A stretch of 32,426 nt of DNA from the NCBI GenBank assembly GCA_017305595.1, contig JAFKKL010000022.1, forward strand, positions 1-32,426, read 5' to 3'. This DNA comes from Hyphomicrobiales bacterium (GTDB lineage: Bacteria > Pseudomonadota > Alphaproteobacteria > Rhizobiales > Xanthobacteraceae). A model generated the notes under the pieces. It did no database searches. It saw only the letters and a list, made by a program, of their open reading frames with translations, and was not told the origin of the DNA. The stretch's first letter is position 1. Each line of letters opens with the position of its first letter. The position numbers were made by a program, and so were the translations under genes. Shown here one piece after another: positions 1-7,950 of the stretch.

Positions 1-302
1 ATCTCGATCGATTCTTCGGAATCAACGTCCGCGATCCAGGCGCCGCGGTTCGGCGCCATCACAACCAGCCCCTCGTTTTCGAGCTGCTTCAGTGCCTCGC
101 GGACAGGAATCCGGCTTGCACCGAAATGAGCCGCCAGCAATTCCTGCCGGATGCGCATTCCCGGCCGCATCTCGCCACTGAGGACCGCGTTGCGAATCTC
201 GCTGGCGATCCGCTCGCTCATCAGGCGGCCGTCTTCCGGATTATCGTCGGCGGCGTCCCGCACCACATCTTTCCAATTCGGAGGATGCTGAAAGGCACTC
301 AT
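1..302 (-). CDS. GntR family (FadR/FCD-type) transcriptional regulator, N-terminal part
   Basis: Reading leftwards from an ATG at 302, the frame stays open to the window edge, so about 100 N-terminal residues are seen and the effector domain is missing. Residues about 27-90 form a GntR winged helix-turn-helix: the helix beginning SERIASEIRNAVLSG, then a GMRIRQELLAAHFGASRIPVREAL segment with the typical IPVREAL recognition helix, and the wing NEGLVVMAPNRGAW. The layout is that of FadR-subfamily regulators, which carry an all-alpha FCD ligand domain and usually repress sugar, acid or aromatic uptake operons. It starts only 15 bp after the stop of the ABC ATPase gene, so it is probably the last gene of Unit 1 and a likely self-regulator of that operon. 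The subfamily is inferred because the C-terminal part is absent. Confidence 0.85.
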   Translation of the reverse strand, partial: MSAFQHPPNWKDVVRDAADDNPEDGRLMSERIASEIRNAVLSGEMRPGMRIRQELLAAHFGASRIPVREALKQLENEGLVVMAPNRGAWIADVDSEESIE

Positions 303-317
303 GAAGGACTCTTGGGG

Positions 318-1859
318 TCAATGAATGGCCGCGTACATGATCTTGTCCTCGGTCGCATCCGCGCGCGCCATCTCCTCAACGATACGGCCACCACGAGCAA
401 CCAGGATGCGATCCGAGATAGCCAGAATTTCGGGCAGATAGGAAGAGATGACAATCACCGCCTTGTTCTCGGCCGCAAGCCCCCGGATCGCATCATGGAT
501 TTGCGGGATGGCGCTGACGTCGACGCCCCGTGTCGGCTCGTCGAAGATCACCACCGTTGGCTCCTGTGCCAGAGATTTTCCGACCACCACCTTCTGCTGG
601 TTTCCGCCGGAATACTCGACGATCTTCAGCGACCGCTTTAGCGCGGAGATCGAGAGCGAGGCGATCCACTGATCCGCGACGCGCTTCATTTCGCGCGCGG
701 AATAGAGCAGCCGTTTGACGCGCGGCGATGACAGGAAACCGAGATAGATATTTTGGTCCACCGTCATCGTTTCGAAGAAGCCGTCGACCTTGCGATCCTC
801 GGTGATATAGGCGATGCCGTCGCGCACCGCTTGTCGCGGCACGCGGTAACGGATCGGCTTGTCGCGCAGATAGATCATCCCACCGCGCAGGAAATTGCGC
901 TTGCGCGCGCCGCTGACGATCTGTGCGATCTCGGAACGCCCCGCACCGACCAGCCCGAAGATGCCGACGACCTCGCCGTTGAACACGGAGAACGACATGT
1001 TCTTGACGATGCTGCCCATCGTCACGTTCTCGACCGACAGCACCTTGTCGCCACGCTGCGCACGCGGCTTCGGCGCGCCGGGATCAGCGCCGTGGGTGGC
1101 GTATTGCGCTGCCGTCTCCTCGCGGCCGACCATCATCCGCACCAGCGAATCCCGTGTCACCTCCTTGGCGGGCACGGTCGCAACCAATTTGCCGTCGCGC
1201 AGCACGGTGATGCGGTCCGCGATGTTCAGCGCCTCCTCGAGCGCGTGCGAGATGAAGATGATGCCAGCGCCCTTCTCCTTTAGCGTGTTGAGGAGATGGA
1301 ACAGATGCTGCGTCTCTTCAGGCGTCAGCGAGGCGGTCGGCTCGTCGAAGATGAACACCTTGGCGTTGTGGCGGACGGCGCGCACGATCTCGACCATCTG
1401 CCGCTTGGCAGTGCCAAGATTCTCCACCAGCACCAGCGGATCGACGTTGAAGTTCATCGATTGCAGCGACTGCGTCGCAGCGATGTTGATCTTGCTGTAG
1501 ACGGTGACCCAGTTCTCCATGCCGAGTTCGAGATTCTGCGCCACCGTCATCGACGGCACCAGACTCGACTCCTGATAGACCATCGCGACGCCGCCTTCGA
1601 GCGCTTCCTTCGGCGAAGCGAAGCTGACTTTTTGGCCTTCGATCAGATAGTCGCCTGAAGTCAGCACGATCGCGCCGGCGATCGCCTTGCAGAGTGTTGA
1701 TTTGCCCGCGCCATTCTCACCGAGCAGCGCATGGATCTCGCCCGGACGCAGCTCAAATTTGACGCCGTCGATAGCGTGCAATCCGCCATAGACCTTACTG
1801 CCGTTGACGATCTGAAGCAGCGGCGCCTGCGCGCCTTCTCCCGCCGGCATGGCGTTCAT
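318..1859 (-). CDS. Sugar-type ABC transporter ATP-binding protein (RbsA/MglA-like, two ATPase domains)
   Basis: This 513-residue cytoplasmic ATPase should drive the importer formed with the two permeases of Unit 1. The first domain has Walker A GENGAGKST (residues 47-55), a degenerate signature around KRQMVEIVRAV and Walker B VFIFDEPTASLT. The second has the weakened Walker A GLVGAGRSE, which is normal in this family, the signature SGGNQQKVVVGKSL and Walker B VVIFDEPTRGVDV. Length and architecture match CUT2 ATPases such as RbsA. The frame is open upstream to 1991, but the ATG at 1859 is preferred: it overlaps the stop of the upstream propeller gene in an ATGA arrangement, which implies translational coupling, and the extension is an Arg-rich sequence unlike the family. 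The transported substrate cannot be read from the sequence. Confidence 0.93.
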   Translation of the reverse strand: MNAMPAGEGAQAPLLQIVNGSKVYGGLHAIDGVKFELRPGEIHALLGENGAGKSTLCKAIAGAIVLTSGDYLIEGQKVSFASPKEALEGGVAMVYQESSLVPSMTVAQNLELGMENWVTVYSKINIAATQSLQSMNFNVDPLVLVENLGTAKRQMVEIVRAVRHNAKVFIFDEPTASLTPEETQHLFHLLNTLKEKGAGIIFISHALEEALNIADRITVLRDGKLVATVPAKEVTRDSLVRMMVGREETAAQYATHGADPGAPKPRAQRGDKVLSVENVTMGSIVKNMSFSVFNGEVVGIFGLVGAGRSEIAQIVSGARKRNFLRGGMIYLRDKPIRYRVPRQAVRDGIAYITEDRKVDGFFETMTVDQNIYLGFLSSPRVKRLLYSAREMKRVADQWIASLSISALKRSLKIVEYSGGNQQKVVVGKSLAQEPTVVIFDEPTRGVDVSAIPQIHDAIRGLAAENKAVIVISSYLPEILAISDRILVARGGRIVEEMARADATEDKIMYAAIH

Positions 1860-2974
1860 CCTTCTTGCGCGCCGCGAGCAAGCGGCAGTTCGACGAGACA
1901 ATCGCGACCTTTGGATACGGCGATCACACGCGCGCCGACCGGGCGGATGGCAGTGACGCCATGGACCTTGCCGTCGACGCGGCTGTGCCACGTCTCCACC
2001 GCCTCGCCCTTGGCATCGAGCCGGGCCACGAGGCCGTAAGAACGCGGCGGTGCCCAGGGCTTCTGGATGCCGAGCTTCTTGATGCGACCGATTTGTGTCG
2101 GCTCGCGCGGATTGAGGCGGCCATCGAGTGCCGGACCGATCCAGAGATCAGGCGGCACCGTTCGCATCATCTCCTCGCAGAACGCCCGCTCGCGCAGAAC
2201 GAATTCGGTGAGTTGCGTCCGCAGGGCAAGAAACGACATCCAGACGTTGCCGGACGCATCGAGCGCAAGACGTCCCGGATACCCGGTATGGTTCTTGACG
2301 ATGACGCGCTTGTTGCCACCGCTGCGCGCAAACGCAATCAGGCGATGACTCCACGATTCAGCAACCCAAACCTCCTTGCCGTCACCCGATACGACAACGC
2401 CGAGCGGCCACGCGAGCTTGTCAGCGACAACCTTCGCATCACCGAGCGAGGCATTGCAGATGATGAGGCGGCCCGAAGGCGCGCGATTCTGCATCATGTC
2501 GCGAAGCCATTCCTCGGGCCGATTGTTGCGCGAGCCGTCGGTCAGATAGATCGCACCGTCTTGAGCGATCGTCACCGACAGCGGGCACGCAATTTTCTCG
2601 CCGCCAACATCTTCGAGTTTTCTGCCGATTTGGCCGGATGGCGAGAGCGCAACCAAACCAGTACCGGAAACGCAGGCAAGCAGCCCGCCATCCGGCGCGC
2701 AGGCGAGGCCGCCGACCGGACCATCAAGTGTCGCGAAGACTTCACGCGTATCGAAATCGTCGCCGGCGCAGCGCAGGATGCGATTGCCGGTCGAAACATA
2801 GAGCGCACCGTCCGGCCCGAGCGCGATGTCGTCGGGCCGCTCGATCTCACCGCCGAGCCGGCGCGCCTGATCGAGCCGCTGGTTCGGCGAAAACGCGCCG
2901 TCGAGTACCGGGATGCCGTGGATCTCGCGGTTCGGAAACAACACGCGATCGATAATATCGCCAAGGAGAGACAT
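1856..2974 (-). CDS. SMP-30/gluconolactonase or strictosidine-synthase-like beta-propeller protein
   Basis: This 372-residue protein is predicted to fold as a six-bladed propeller. Repeated blade segments of the form PDDIALGPDGALYVSTG, VGGLACAPDGGLLACV, LSVTIAQDGAIYLTDG and WPLGVVVSGDGKEVWVAES are visible. It has no convincing signal peptide. It is clearly homologous to the C-terminal half of the neighbouring fused permease: both share a GRLI segment, a PDG blade pattern, an LRT segment and a PPDxW motif, so the pair looks like a tandem duplication. Family members act as lactonases or related hydrolases on sugar lactones and other compounds, and activity here is inferred. The ATG at 2974 is preferred over the upstream frame start at 3025 because GGGAGGTG lies just before it; the fused gene ends 1 bp upstream. 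Its stop overlaps the ATPase start. Confidence 0.85.
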   Translation of the reverse strand: MSLLGDIIDRVLFPNREIHGIPVLDGAFSPNQRLDQARRLGGEIERPDDIALGPDGALYVSTGNRILRCAGDDFDTREVFATLDGPVGGLACAPDGGLLACVSGTGLVALSPSGQIGRKLEDVGGEKIACPLSVTIAQDGAIYLTDGSRNNRPEEWLRDMMQNRAPSGRLIICNASLGDAKVVADKLAWPLGVVVSGDGKEVWVAESWSHRLIAFARSGGNKRVIVKNHTGYPGRLALDASGNVWMSFLALRTQLTEFVLRERAFCEEMMRTVPPDLWIGPALDGRLNPREPTQIGRIKKLGIQKPWAPPRSYGLVARLDAKGEAVETWHSRVDGKVHGVTAIRPVGARVIAVSKGRDCLVELPLARGAQEG

Positions 2975-2975
2975 C

Positions 2976-5087
2976 TCAGGCACCTCCCCAATACGACTTG
3001 TGAGCTTCCCAGGACGGATCGGCACCTTCCAGACGGATGCGGCCGATGCGGTTGTTCTCGAGACCTCCGATATAGAGATAGCCCTTATGCTCTCGGATCG
3101 ACGTGATGGTCGGATGCGATTGCCCGCCCGGATCCCACAGCGATTCCGTCACCACGCCGTTGTCGTCGAACTTGACGACGCAGCCGAAATTGATGCCCGG
3201 ACACAGCCACTCGTCCGGCGGAATCTGCTTCACCATGCGGGTGCGGAAACCGGGATTGCGCATGGCAAGATCGTAGACCGGCGTGCGCAGGCCGACGAAG
3301 GCGAGCCAGTATTTGCCGTCGGACGCACGGTTGATGTTGTCGCAATAGCCCGGAAGATTATCGATCAGCACCTCGCTGGTGCCCGCTTTCGGCCCTGCAA
3401 TCCAGTAGCGATTGATCTGGCAGAGCCAGGTGCTCGCCCACAGCACCGATTGGCCATCATGCGACAGACAGATGCCGTTCGGGAACGCCAGGTTCTTGAG
3501 CACGGTTTTGGTGACGCCGGTGGTCGGATCATGACAGATCAGCCGCCCGTTGCCGCGGCCCTCAAAACCGTCGAGCGCCCAATCGGCCAGTTCGTAACGA
3601 GTCGAGGCTTCGCTGAAATAGATCTTGCCGTCCGGTGCAACGTCGAGATCGTCGGCAAGATAGAGCCGCGAGTCGTCCTTGAGGCGCGTGCGGGTACGCG
3701 TGGTGCGATCGGTGACCTTGAACACGGTGCGATCCGGCTTCACGCCATAGACACCCATGCCGGCAATGCAGACGAGGAGGTTTTGATCCTTGTCGAAAGC
3801 GAGCCCCAGCGGACGTCCGCCGATGCGGGCGAACTCCTCACGCACCTCGTAGTCCGGCGCGAGGAAGCGGATGATCGAGCCGTTTCGGTTGACCGTATAG
3901 AGATTGTCGTTGCGGTCGAGGATGATGTCCTCTGGCCCCTCGATCTTGTTCAGCGCGATCGCTTCGGCATTCTTCAGCCGATCGTTTTCTGCGAACGGCG
4001 TGCCGCTGCCGCGCTCAACCGACGGCGGCGGTTCGAAATCAACCCAACTCGGCGTGACATAGACCTTCTGCAGCACCTTCCCCTTGTTCTTAACCCACTT
4101 CACGTTGAAGCCGACCGCGACAAGAAGAATGATGCCGATGACGGCGGTCGTCAGGTTTCCGGAAATGCCGAGCCGCACCATGCCGCTGATCAGCATGAAG
4201 ATGATCGCCGCGCCCATCACCGCGCGCGCGATGGTACCGCGTCCGCCGGCAAGGCTGATGCCGCCGAGGACCACGGCGGCGAGCGCGTTGATTTCCCAGC
4301 CGACGCCGGTATCGGTGCCGGAACTGTTTTGCCGCGCCGCATAGAAGATGCCCGCCAGCGCCGCGATCGAACCGGAGATGACATAGGCCGAGAACAACAC
4401 GCGCTTGACGTTGACGCCGGCGTGCCGCGCCGCCTTGCGGCTGGAGCCGACCGCCATGATGTGCACGCCGGGCTTCACGCGCGTCAGGAAAAAATGCGTC
4501 GAGACCGCCAGCACGATCAGCGCCGCCATGTTGACCGGAATGCCGAGGATCTTGCCCGATCCCATGAAGTCCCAGACGCCGGAGCCGAGATCGATGCTGG
4601 CGAGTTCGTTGGTGAAGGCGATCGTCACCTTGTTATAGGCGGCGCGGACGATGATGAGCACCACCAGCGTCGTGAGAAACGGCCGGGTCTTGCCATAAGC
4701 GATGAGGCCACCATTGATCGCACCCATCGCCGCGCCGAACAGGATGACCAGCACGACCATCACCGGCAGCGGGAGGCCGAGAATGAGGTAGAGATAGATA
4801 GCGAGAAAGTTCGCCATCGCGAACACGGCGCCCACCGAAAGATCAAGGCCGCCCGACAGGATGGAGAATGCCATGGCCACCGCGACCATGCCCTGCTCCG
4901 CGAAGTTCCGCATCAGTTCCTGAAGACTGCTGGCCTTCAGGTAGTTGGGAATAGTCGAGGCGAAGACGAGAAAAACCGCGATCGTCAACGTGAACGGAAT
5001 GATCGGCTCCATCCACCGCTTCTCGAGCAATTCGCCCAGGAAGAGTTGGGGTGAATTTCGATGCCAGAATCGCTGCAGGCTTTTCAT
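2976..5087 (-). CDS. ABC transporter permease fused to a C-terminal strictosidine-synthase-like beta-propeller
   Basis: One uninterrupted frame encodes about 703 residues. Residues 1-335 are an RbsC-type permease (BPD_transp_2) with about eight to ten hydrophobic segments and the family motifs LSGGLDLSVGA (near 78-88) and LGGISLAGGRGT (near 275-286). A short linker with FEPPPS (near 352-357) joins it to a propeller domain (about 385-703). That domain carries the strictosidine-synthase signature: GRLICHDPTTG, LAFPNGICLSHDG, INRYWIAGPKAG and LPGYCDNINRASDGKYW. Normal permeases of this family are about 320-340 residues, so the second half is a true addition. If the permease has the usual cytoplasmic C-terminus, the propeller lies in the cytoplasm and could process cargo as it enters. 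A TTG sits one codon upstream, but ATG at 5087 is preferred; no good ribosome site is visible. Confidence 0.9.
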   Translation of the reverse strand: MKSLQRFWHRNSPQLFLGELLEKRWMEPIIPFTLTIAVFLVFASTIPNYLKASSLQELMRNFAEQGMVAVAMAFSILSGGLDLSVGAVFAMANFLAIYLYLILGLPLPVMVVLVILFGAAMGAINGGLIAYGKTRPFLTTLVVLIIVRAAYNKVTIAFTNELASIDLGSGVWDFMGSGKILGIPVNMAALIVLAVSTHFFLTRVKPGVHIMAVGSSRKAARHAGVNVKRVLFSAYVISGSIAALAGIFYAARQNSSGTDTGVGWEINALAAVVLGGISLAGGRGTIARAVMGAAIIFMLISGMVRLGISGNLTTAVIGIILLVAVGFNVKWVKNKGKVLQKVYVTPSWVDFEPPPSVERGSGTPFAENDRLKNAEAIALNKIEGPEDIILDRNDNLYTVNRNGSIIRFLAPDYEVREEFARIGGRPLGLAFDKDQNLLVCIAGMGVYGVKPDRTVFKVTDRTTRTRTRLKDDSRLYLADDLDVAPDGKIYFSEASTRYELADWALDGFEGRGNGRLICHDPTTGVTKTVLKNLAFPNGICLSHDGQSVLWASTWLCQINRYWIAGPKAGTSEVLIDNLPGYCDNINRASDGKYWLAFVGLRTPVYDLAMRNPGFRTRMVKQIPPDEWLCPGINFGCVVKFDDNGVVTESLWDPGGQSHPTITSIREHKGYLYIGGLENNRIGRIRLEGADPSWEAHKSYWGGA

Positions 5088-5174
5088 CAACGCAAATCCG
5101 GTTCCGGCGGTGCGGCCGGAAAGCTGGAGAAAATGAATGAACGATTGGCCGAGTCGAATTGCTCGGCGGCACGG

Positions 5175-5242
5175 CCCTCACCGCTTTCAGAAGCGGCGAG
5201 GGACTTTGAGGTTCTTCGCTTGACGCTCCGTCAAGCGAAGAA
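5175..5242 (-). promoter_or_regulatory. Two tandem intergenic RNA hairpins between binding-protein and permease genes
   Basis: The 191-bp gap between the binding-protein stop and the fused permease start holds two strong inverted repeats. At 5212-5225 and 5229-5242 the 14-base arms TTCTTCGCTTGACG and CGTCAAGCGAAGAA are perfectly complementary around a 3-base loop. At 5175-5186 and 5191-5202 arms of 12 pair around a 4-base loop, with one A/C position that becomes a G-U pair in the minus-strand transcript. Neither is followed by a T-run, so they are not classical terminators. Such hairpins after binding-protein genes commonly block 3' exonucleases, giving more binding protein than membrane protein; that role is inferred. 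Confidence 0.7.
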
Positions 5243-5278
5243 GTGTCCACGCCGTCGAAACGAACGACGTTCCGATGA

Positions 5279-6304
5279 CTACTTCGCGCCCTTCGGCACC
5301 GTGAAGCAGTACATGCGGTCGTCCTTCGACCTCACCCAGGCGGGTGTCGTGTAGTAGGCAATATGCTTGGTGCCCGGCTTGTCGCCGCTCTGAAGAAGCG
5401 CGATCACCGCATCCGCGATGGTCTGGCCCTGCACGTCGGCGCGATAGGACAGGTTGGCGGTGAAAGCACCCTGCTCAAGCAGATCGCAATCGGCCGGTTG
5501 ACCGTCGCTGGCAACGAACACCTTCACCTTGTCGCCCCGACCGGCGGCCTTGATGGCCTGCGCAGCACCGGCCGTCTGCGGGCCCCAAACGCTGAAGATC
5601 CCGCAAAGATTCGGATGCTGCTGCAGCACCGTCGTGGTGATGTCACCCGCCTTGTTGGCATCCCAGCTCGTCGGCTGCGAGGACACGACCTTGATCGACG
5701 GATCGGTCTTGAACACCTCCATCGCGCCGTTCTTCATGTCGAGCGAATAGGCCGCGGTGGCCTCGCCTTCGAGAATCGCGATCTCGCCGGAGCCCTTGCC
5801 GCCGCCGCATTGACTGATGACCTCGCGCGCAATCTTGCGGCCCAGATCCTGCGCATCGACGCCGACATAGGCGTCGGTCAGGGTGTTCGAGGCCATGTTG
5901 ACCTGGACGACATAGATGCCCGCATCCATCGCACGCTTCAGTTCGCGCGCCAACAGCGTCACGTTCGGATTCTGCACCACGATGACGTCGGGCTTTTCGT
6001 TGATATAATCGCTGACGGTCTGAAGCTGCACGTCGGACTTCATGTTGGGATCACGCGTGATGAGCTTGATGCCGTAGTCATCGAAGCGGCTTTTCATTTC
6101 GCGCGTCCATTCGGACTCCAGCACACCGAGCCACACCGGCGACCAGGCCACCGTCTTGCCCTTGAGCGCCTTGTCGAAGCCTTCGCGCAGCTTCTCGCGC
6201 GGCCCTGCCGCATTTGAAGGCACCGTCGTTGCCAGCGCGACCGCGGCGACCATCACCGAAACACCCATGCCGGCGAGCATTTTGGCTCGAATTGAAGTCT
6301 TCAT
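5279..6304 (-). CDS. Sugar-type ABC transporter periplasmic substrate-binding protein
   Basis: The 341-residue product begins with a clear Sec signal peptide: a basic start MKTSIRAK, a hydrophobic core and a likely cleavage site after SNAA (residue 33). The mature part resembles Peripla_BP_4 (RbsB/XylF-like) proteins, with two alternating lobes seen in the stretches KGKTVAWSPVWLG, PDVIVVQNPNVTLLARELKRAMDAGIYVVQVN and GIFSVWGPQTAGAAQAIKAAG. It would capture the substrate in the periplasm for the Unit 1 permeases. The frame extends to 6367, but ATG 6304 is preferred because GGGAGAG lies a few bases upstream and the signal peptide starts exactly there. It follows the first permease gene by 62 bp and is followed by the paired hairpins. 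The ligand is unknown. Confidence 0.92.
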   Translation of the reverse strand: MKTSIRAKMLAGMGVSVMVAAVALATTVPSNAAGPREKLREGFDKALKGKTVAWSPVWLGVLESEWTREMKSRFDDYGIKLITRDPNMKSDVQLQTVSDYINEKPDVIVVQNPNVTLLARELKRAMDAGIYVVQVNMASNTLTDAYVGVDAQDLGRKIAREVISQCGGGKGSGEIAILEGEATAAYSLDMKNGAMEVFKTDPSIKVVSSQPTSWDANKAGDITTTVLQQHPNLCGIFSVWGPQTAGAAQAIKAAGRGDKVKVFVASDGQPADCDLLEQGAFTANLSYRADVQGQTIADAVIALLQSGDKPGTKHIAYYTTPAWVRSKDDRMYCFTVPKGAK

Positions 6305-6366
6305 GGAAAGCTCTCCCTGTTTTCGAATTTGATTGTTTGAAATCGTAAGCGGTCGAAGCACCCGCA

Positions 6367-7353
6367 CTAATCGCCTTGCTTGGACGTTTCCTCGTCACGC
6401 GGGTGGAGCCGGGAATCCAGCACGATGGCGACCAGCAGCACGACGCCCTTGACGATGTTTTGCGTCTGCACATCCATGTCCATGATGGTCATGCCGTTGA
6501 GCAGCACGCCGATCAGCAGCGTTCCGGCGATCACGCTCATCACGGAGCCCCGTCCGCCGACGAGACTGACGCCGCCCAGCACCACCACCATGATGACATC
6601 AAAGATCAACGTCGATTCCGCGACCTGAAGATGCATCAATGCGGTCTGCGCCACCATCACCACGCCGCCAACATACCCGATAGCCGCGCACAGTGCGTAT
6701 TCGATCATGGTCAAGGGACGGGTCGGCAGGCCAGTCAGGCGCGCCGCGTCGGGATTGTCGCCATGAGCATAAACAAAGCGTCCGGTCACCGTGCGCGACA
6801 GAAACAGATGCACGATCACCGCGGTAGCAATGAAAATGAGAAGCGAGATCGGCACGCCACCCCAGATATTGCCGCCGAGCCGCAGGAAATCGTCGTGCCC
6901 CTTGGATAGATAGACGACGTAGTGCTGCACGGCGGCAGTTCGGACGATGCCGAGCACCGCCAGACTCGACGCCAGCGTCGTCAACAGCGGCGGCATCTCA
7001 ATCACCGAGATCAGGAAGCCGTTGAGAACGCCGATGAGAATGGCCATCACGAAGCCGATCAGCAACGCAACCGGCGTCGTATAGCCCGAGTTCATCAGGA
7101 TGACGGCGATTGCGGTGGACGCGGCGAAGGATGCGACCTGCGACAGATCAAGCCCGCGGCCGATGACGACGACCGCCATACCGAGAGCCAGAATGCCGAG
7201 GATGGAAATATTGCGGGCCAGCGCGAAGAAATTGCCGAGGGTCAGGAAGCCCTTCAGGAAGATCGCGAAGACAACGATCAACACCGCGCACATCGCCAGC
7301 ACCGCTGTCGTCTGCGTCAATTTAAGCCCGCGCGCGCCCGAATTGCCGGTCAC
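6367..7353 (-). CDS. Sugar-type ABC transporter permease (RbsC-like)
   Basis: This 328-residue inner-membrane protein has many hydrophobic segments and the BPD_transp_2 landmarks GRGLDLSQVASFAAS and LGGVSLVGGRGSV, and so pairs with the fused permease to form a heteromeric channel. It starts at a GTG (7353) with the strong ribosome site GGGGAGGA about 5 bases upstream. It is the first gene of Unit 1, so the operon promoter should lie in the gap before it. In the usual DLS motif the residue after Ser is Val plus Gly; here it is QVAS, a minor divergence. Substrate specificity cannot be assigned. Confidence 0.92.
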   Translation of the reverse strand: MTGNSGARGLKLTQTTAVLAMCAVLIVVFAIFLKGFLTLGNFFALARNISILGILALGMAVVVIGRGLDLSQVASFAASTAIAVILMNSGYTTPVALLIGFVMAILIGVLNGFLISVIEMPPLLTTLASSLAVLGIVRTAAVQHYVVYLSKGHDDFLRLGGNIWGGVPISLLIFIATAVIVHLFLSRTVTGRFVYAHGDNPDAARLTGLPTRPLTMIEYALCAAIGYVGGVVMVAQTALMHLQVAESTLIFDVIMVVVLGGVSLVGGRGSVMSVIAGTLLIGVLLNGMTIMDMDVQTQNIVKGVVLLVAIVLDSRLHPRDEETSKQGD

Positions 7354-7950
7354 CCGATCCTCCCCGAGATCGTATTTGTGACGCGAGGTTGGCTGAATTG
7401 TATCCAGAAGTCAATAAATGTATCCGAAACGGCATGCTCGGCGTCACACGATACTGAAAGAACGCGATCCAATCAGTTCACGACGCATCAGAAAGGCCTA
7501 AAAATATGGATATCTGCAAGTTTCCGAAACCGTTAACCTACCTGATCGTCCCGACAAGACACGACAGCGAAACACCATTTGGATACATTTGACGTTTGCC
7601 GCATCGAATCCGGGGAACGCTTGCATGTTTGCTGAAGAGTGAGGTTCGCGGCGAGGCAGAGCCATTCCGATGACAACATCTTGTTTCCGTTACCCTCCTT
7701 GGCCGCATGAGTAAGGAATACTCGCGCGCGCCCGACGAACACACATCGTCGCGGGGAAGCATCTCACCAGCCTCTTCAGCACAACCGACCCGAAACGGCA
7801 TTCGCGCAGGCTGGGGCTTCGATCATCTGGACGACATCCTCAGGCTTGTCATTCTGACCTTCAACACAACCCACCTCAAACGTCGAGTTACAGCCGCGCA
7901 AACGCCGGAAACGTTCCAACCTGCAACGGCCGCAGCTTACATCGCCTGCA
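7354..7950. other. Non-coding stretch holding the Unit 1 promoter region
   Basis: This is 597 bp between the stop of the aldehyde dehydrogenase gene and the first permease of Unit 1, both on the minus strand. The short open frames in it have no recognisable protein features. The part nearest the permease (about 7390-7590) is less GC-rich than the genes and carries the repeated GGATACA sites listed separately. From about 7600 to 7950 nothing recognisable was found. Confidence 0.6.
7397..7425 (-). promoter_or_regulatory. Candidate regulator binding sites: two direct GGATACA repeats
   Basis: On the minus strand GGATACA occurs at 7405-7399 (within TGGATACAATTC) and at 7425-7419 (within CGGATACATTTATTG). 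They are exactly 20 bp apart, about two helical turns, and 46-72 bp upstream of the GTG start of the first permease. A third copy in the opposite orientation (TGTATCC on the minus strand) is at 7587-7581. The ATACAAT and TGTATCC half-sites resemble halves of the TTGTATACAA-like operators bound by several FCD-type GntR proteins. Such a regulator is encoded at the far end of this operon, so autoregulation is a reasonable inference. Confidence 0.4.

Noticed and set aside
2913-5054. A 713-codon plus-strand open frame opposite the fused permease gene
   Set aside because: Its product is rich in Arg, Asp, His and Glu, has no recognisable domain, and lies antisense to an unmistakable transporter gene. 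Long antisense frames are expected from the high-GC codon bias.
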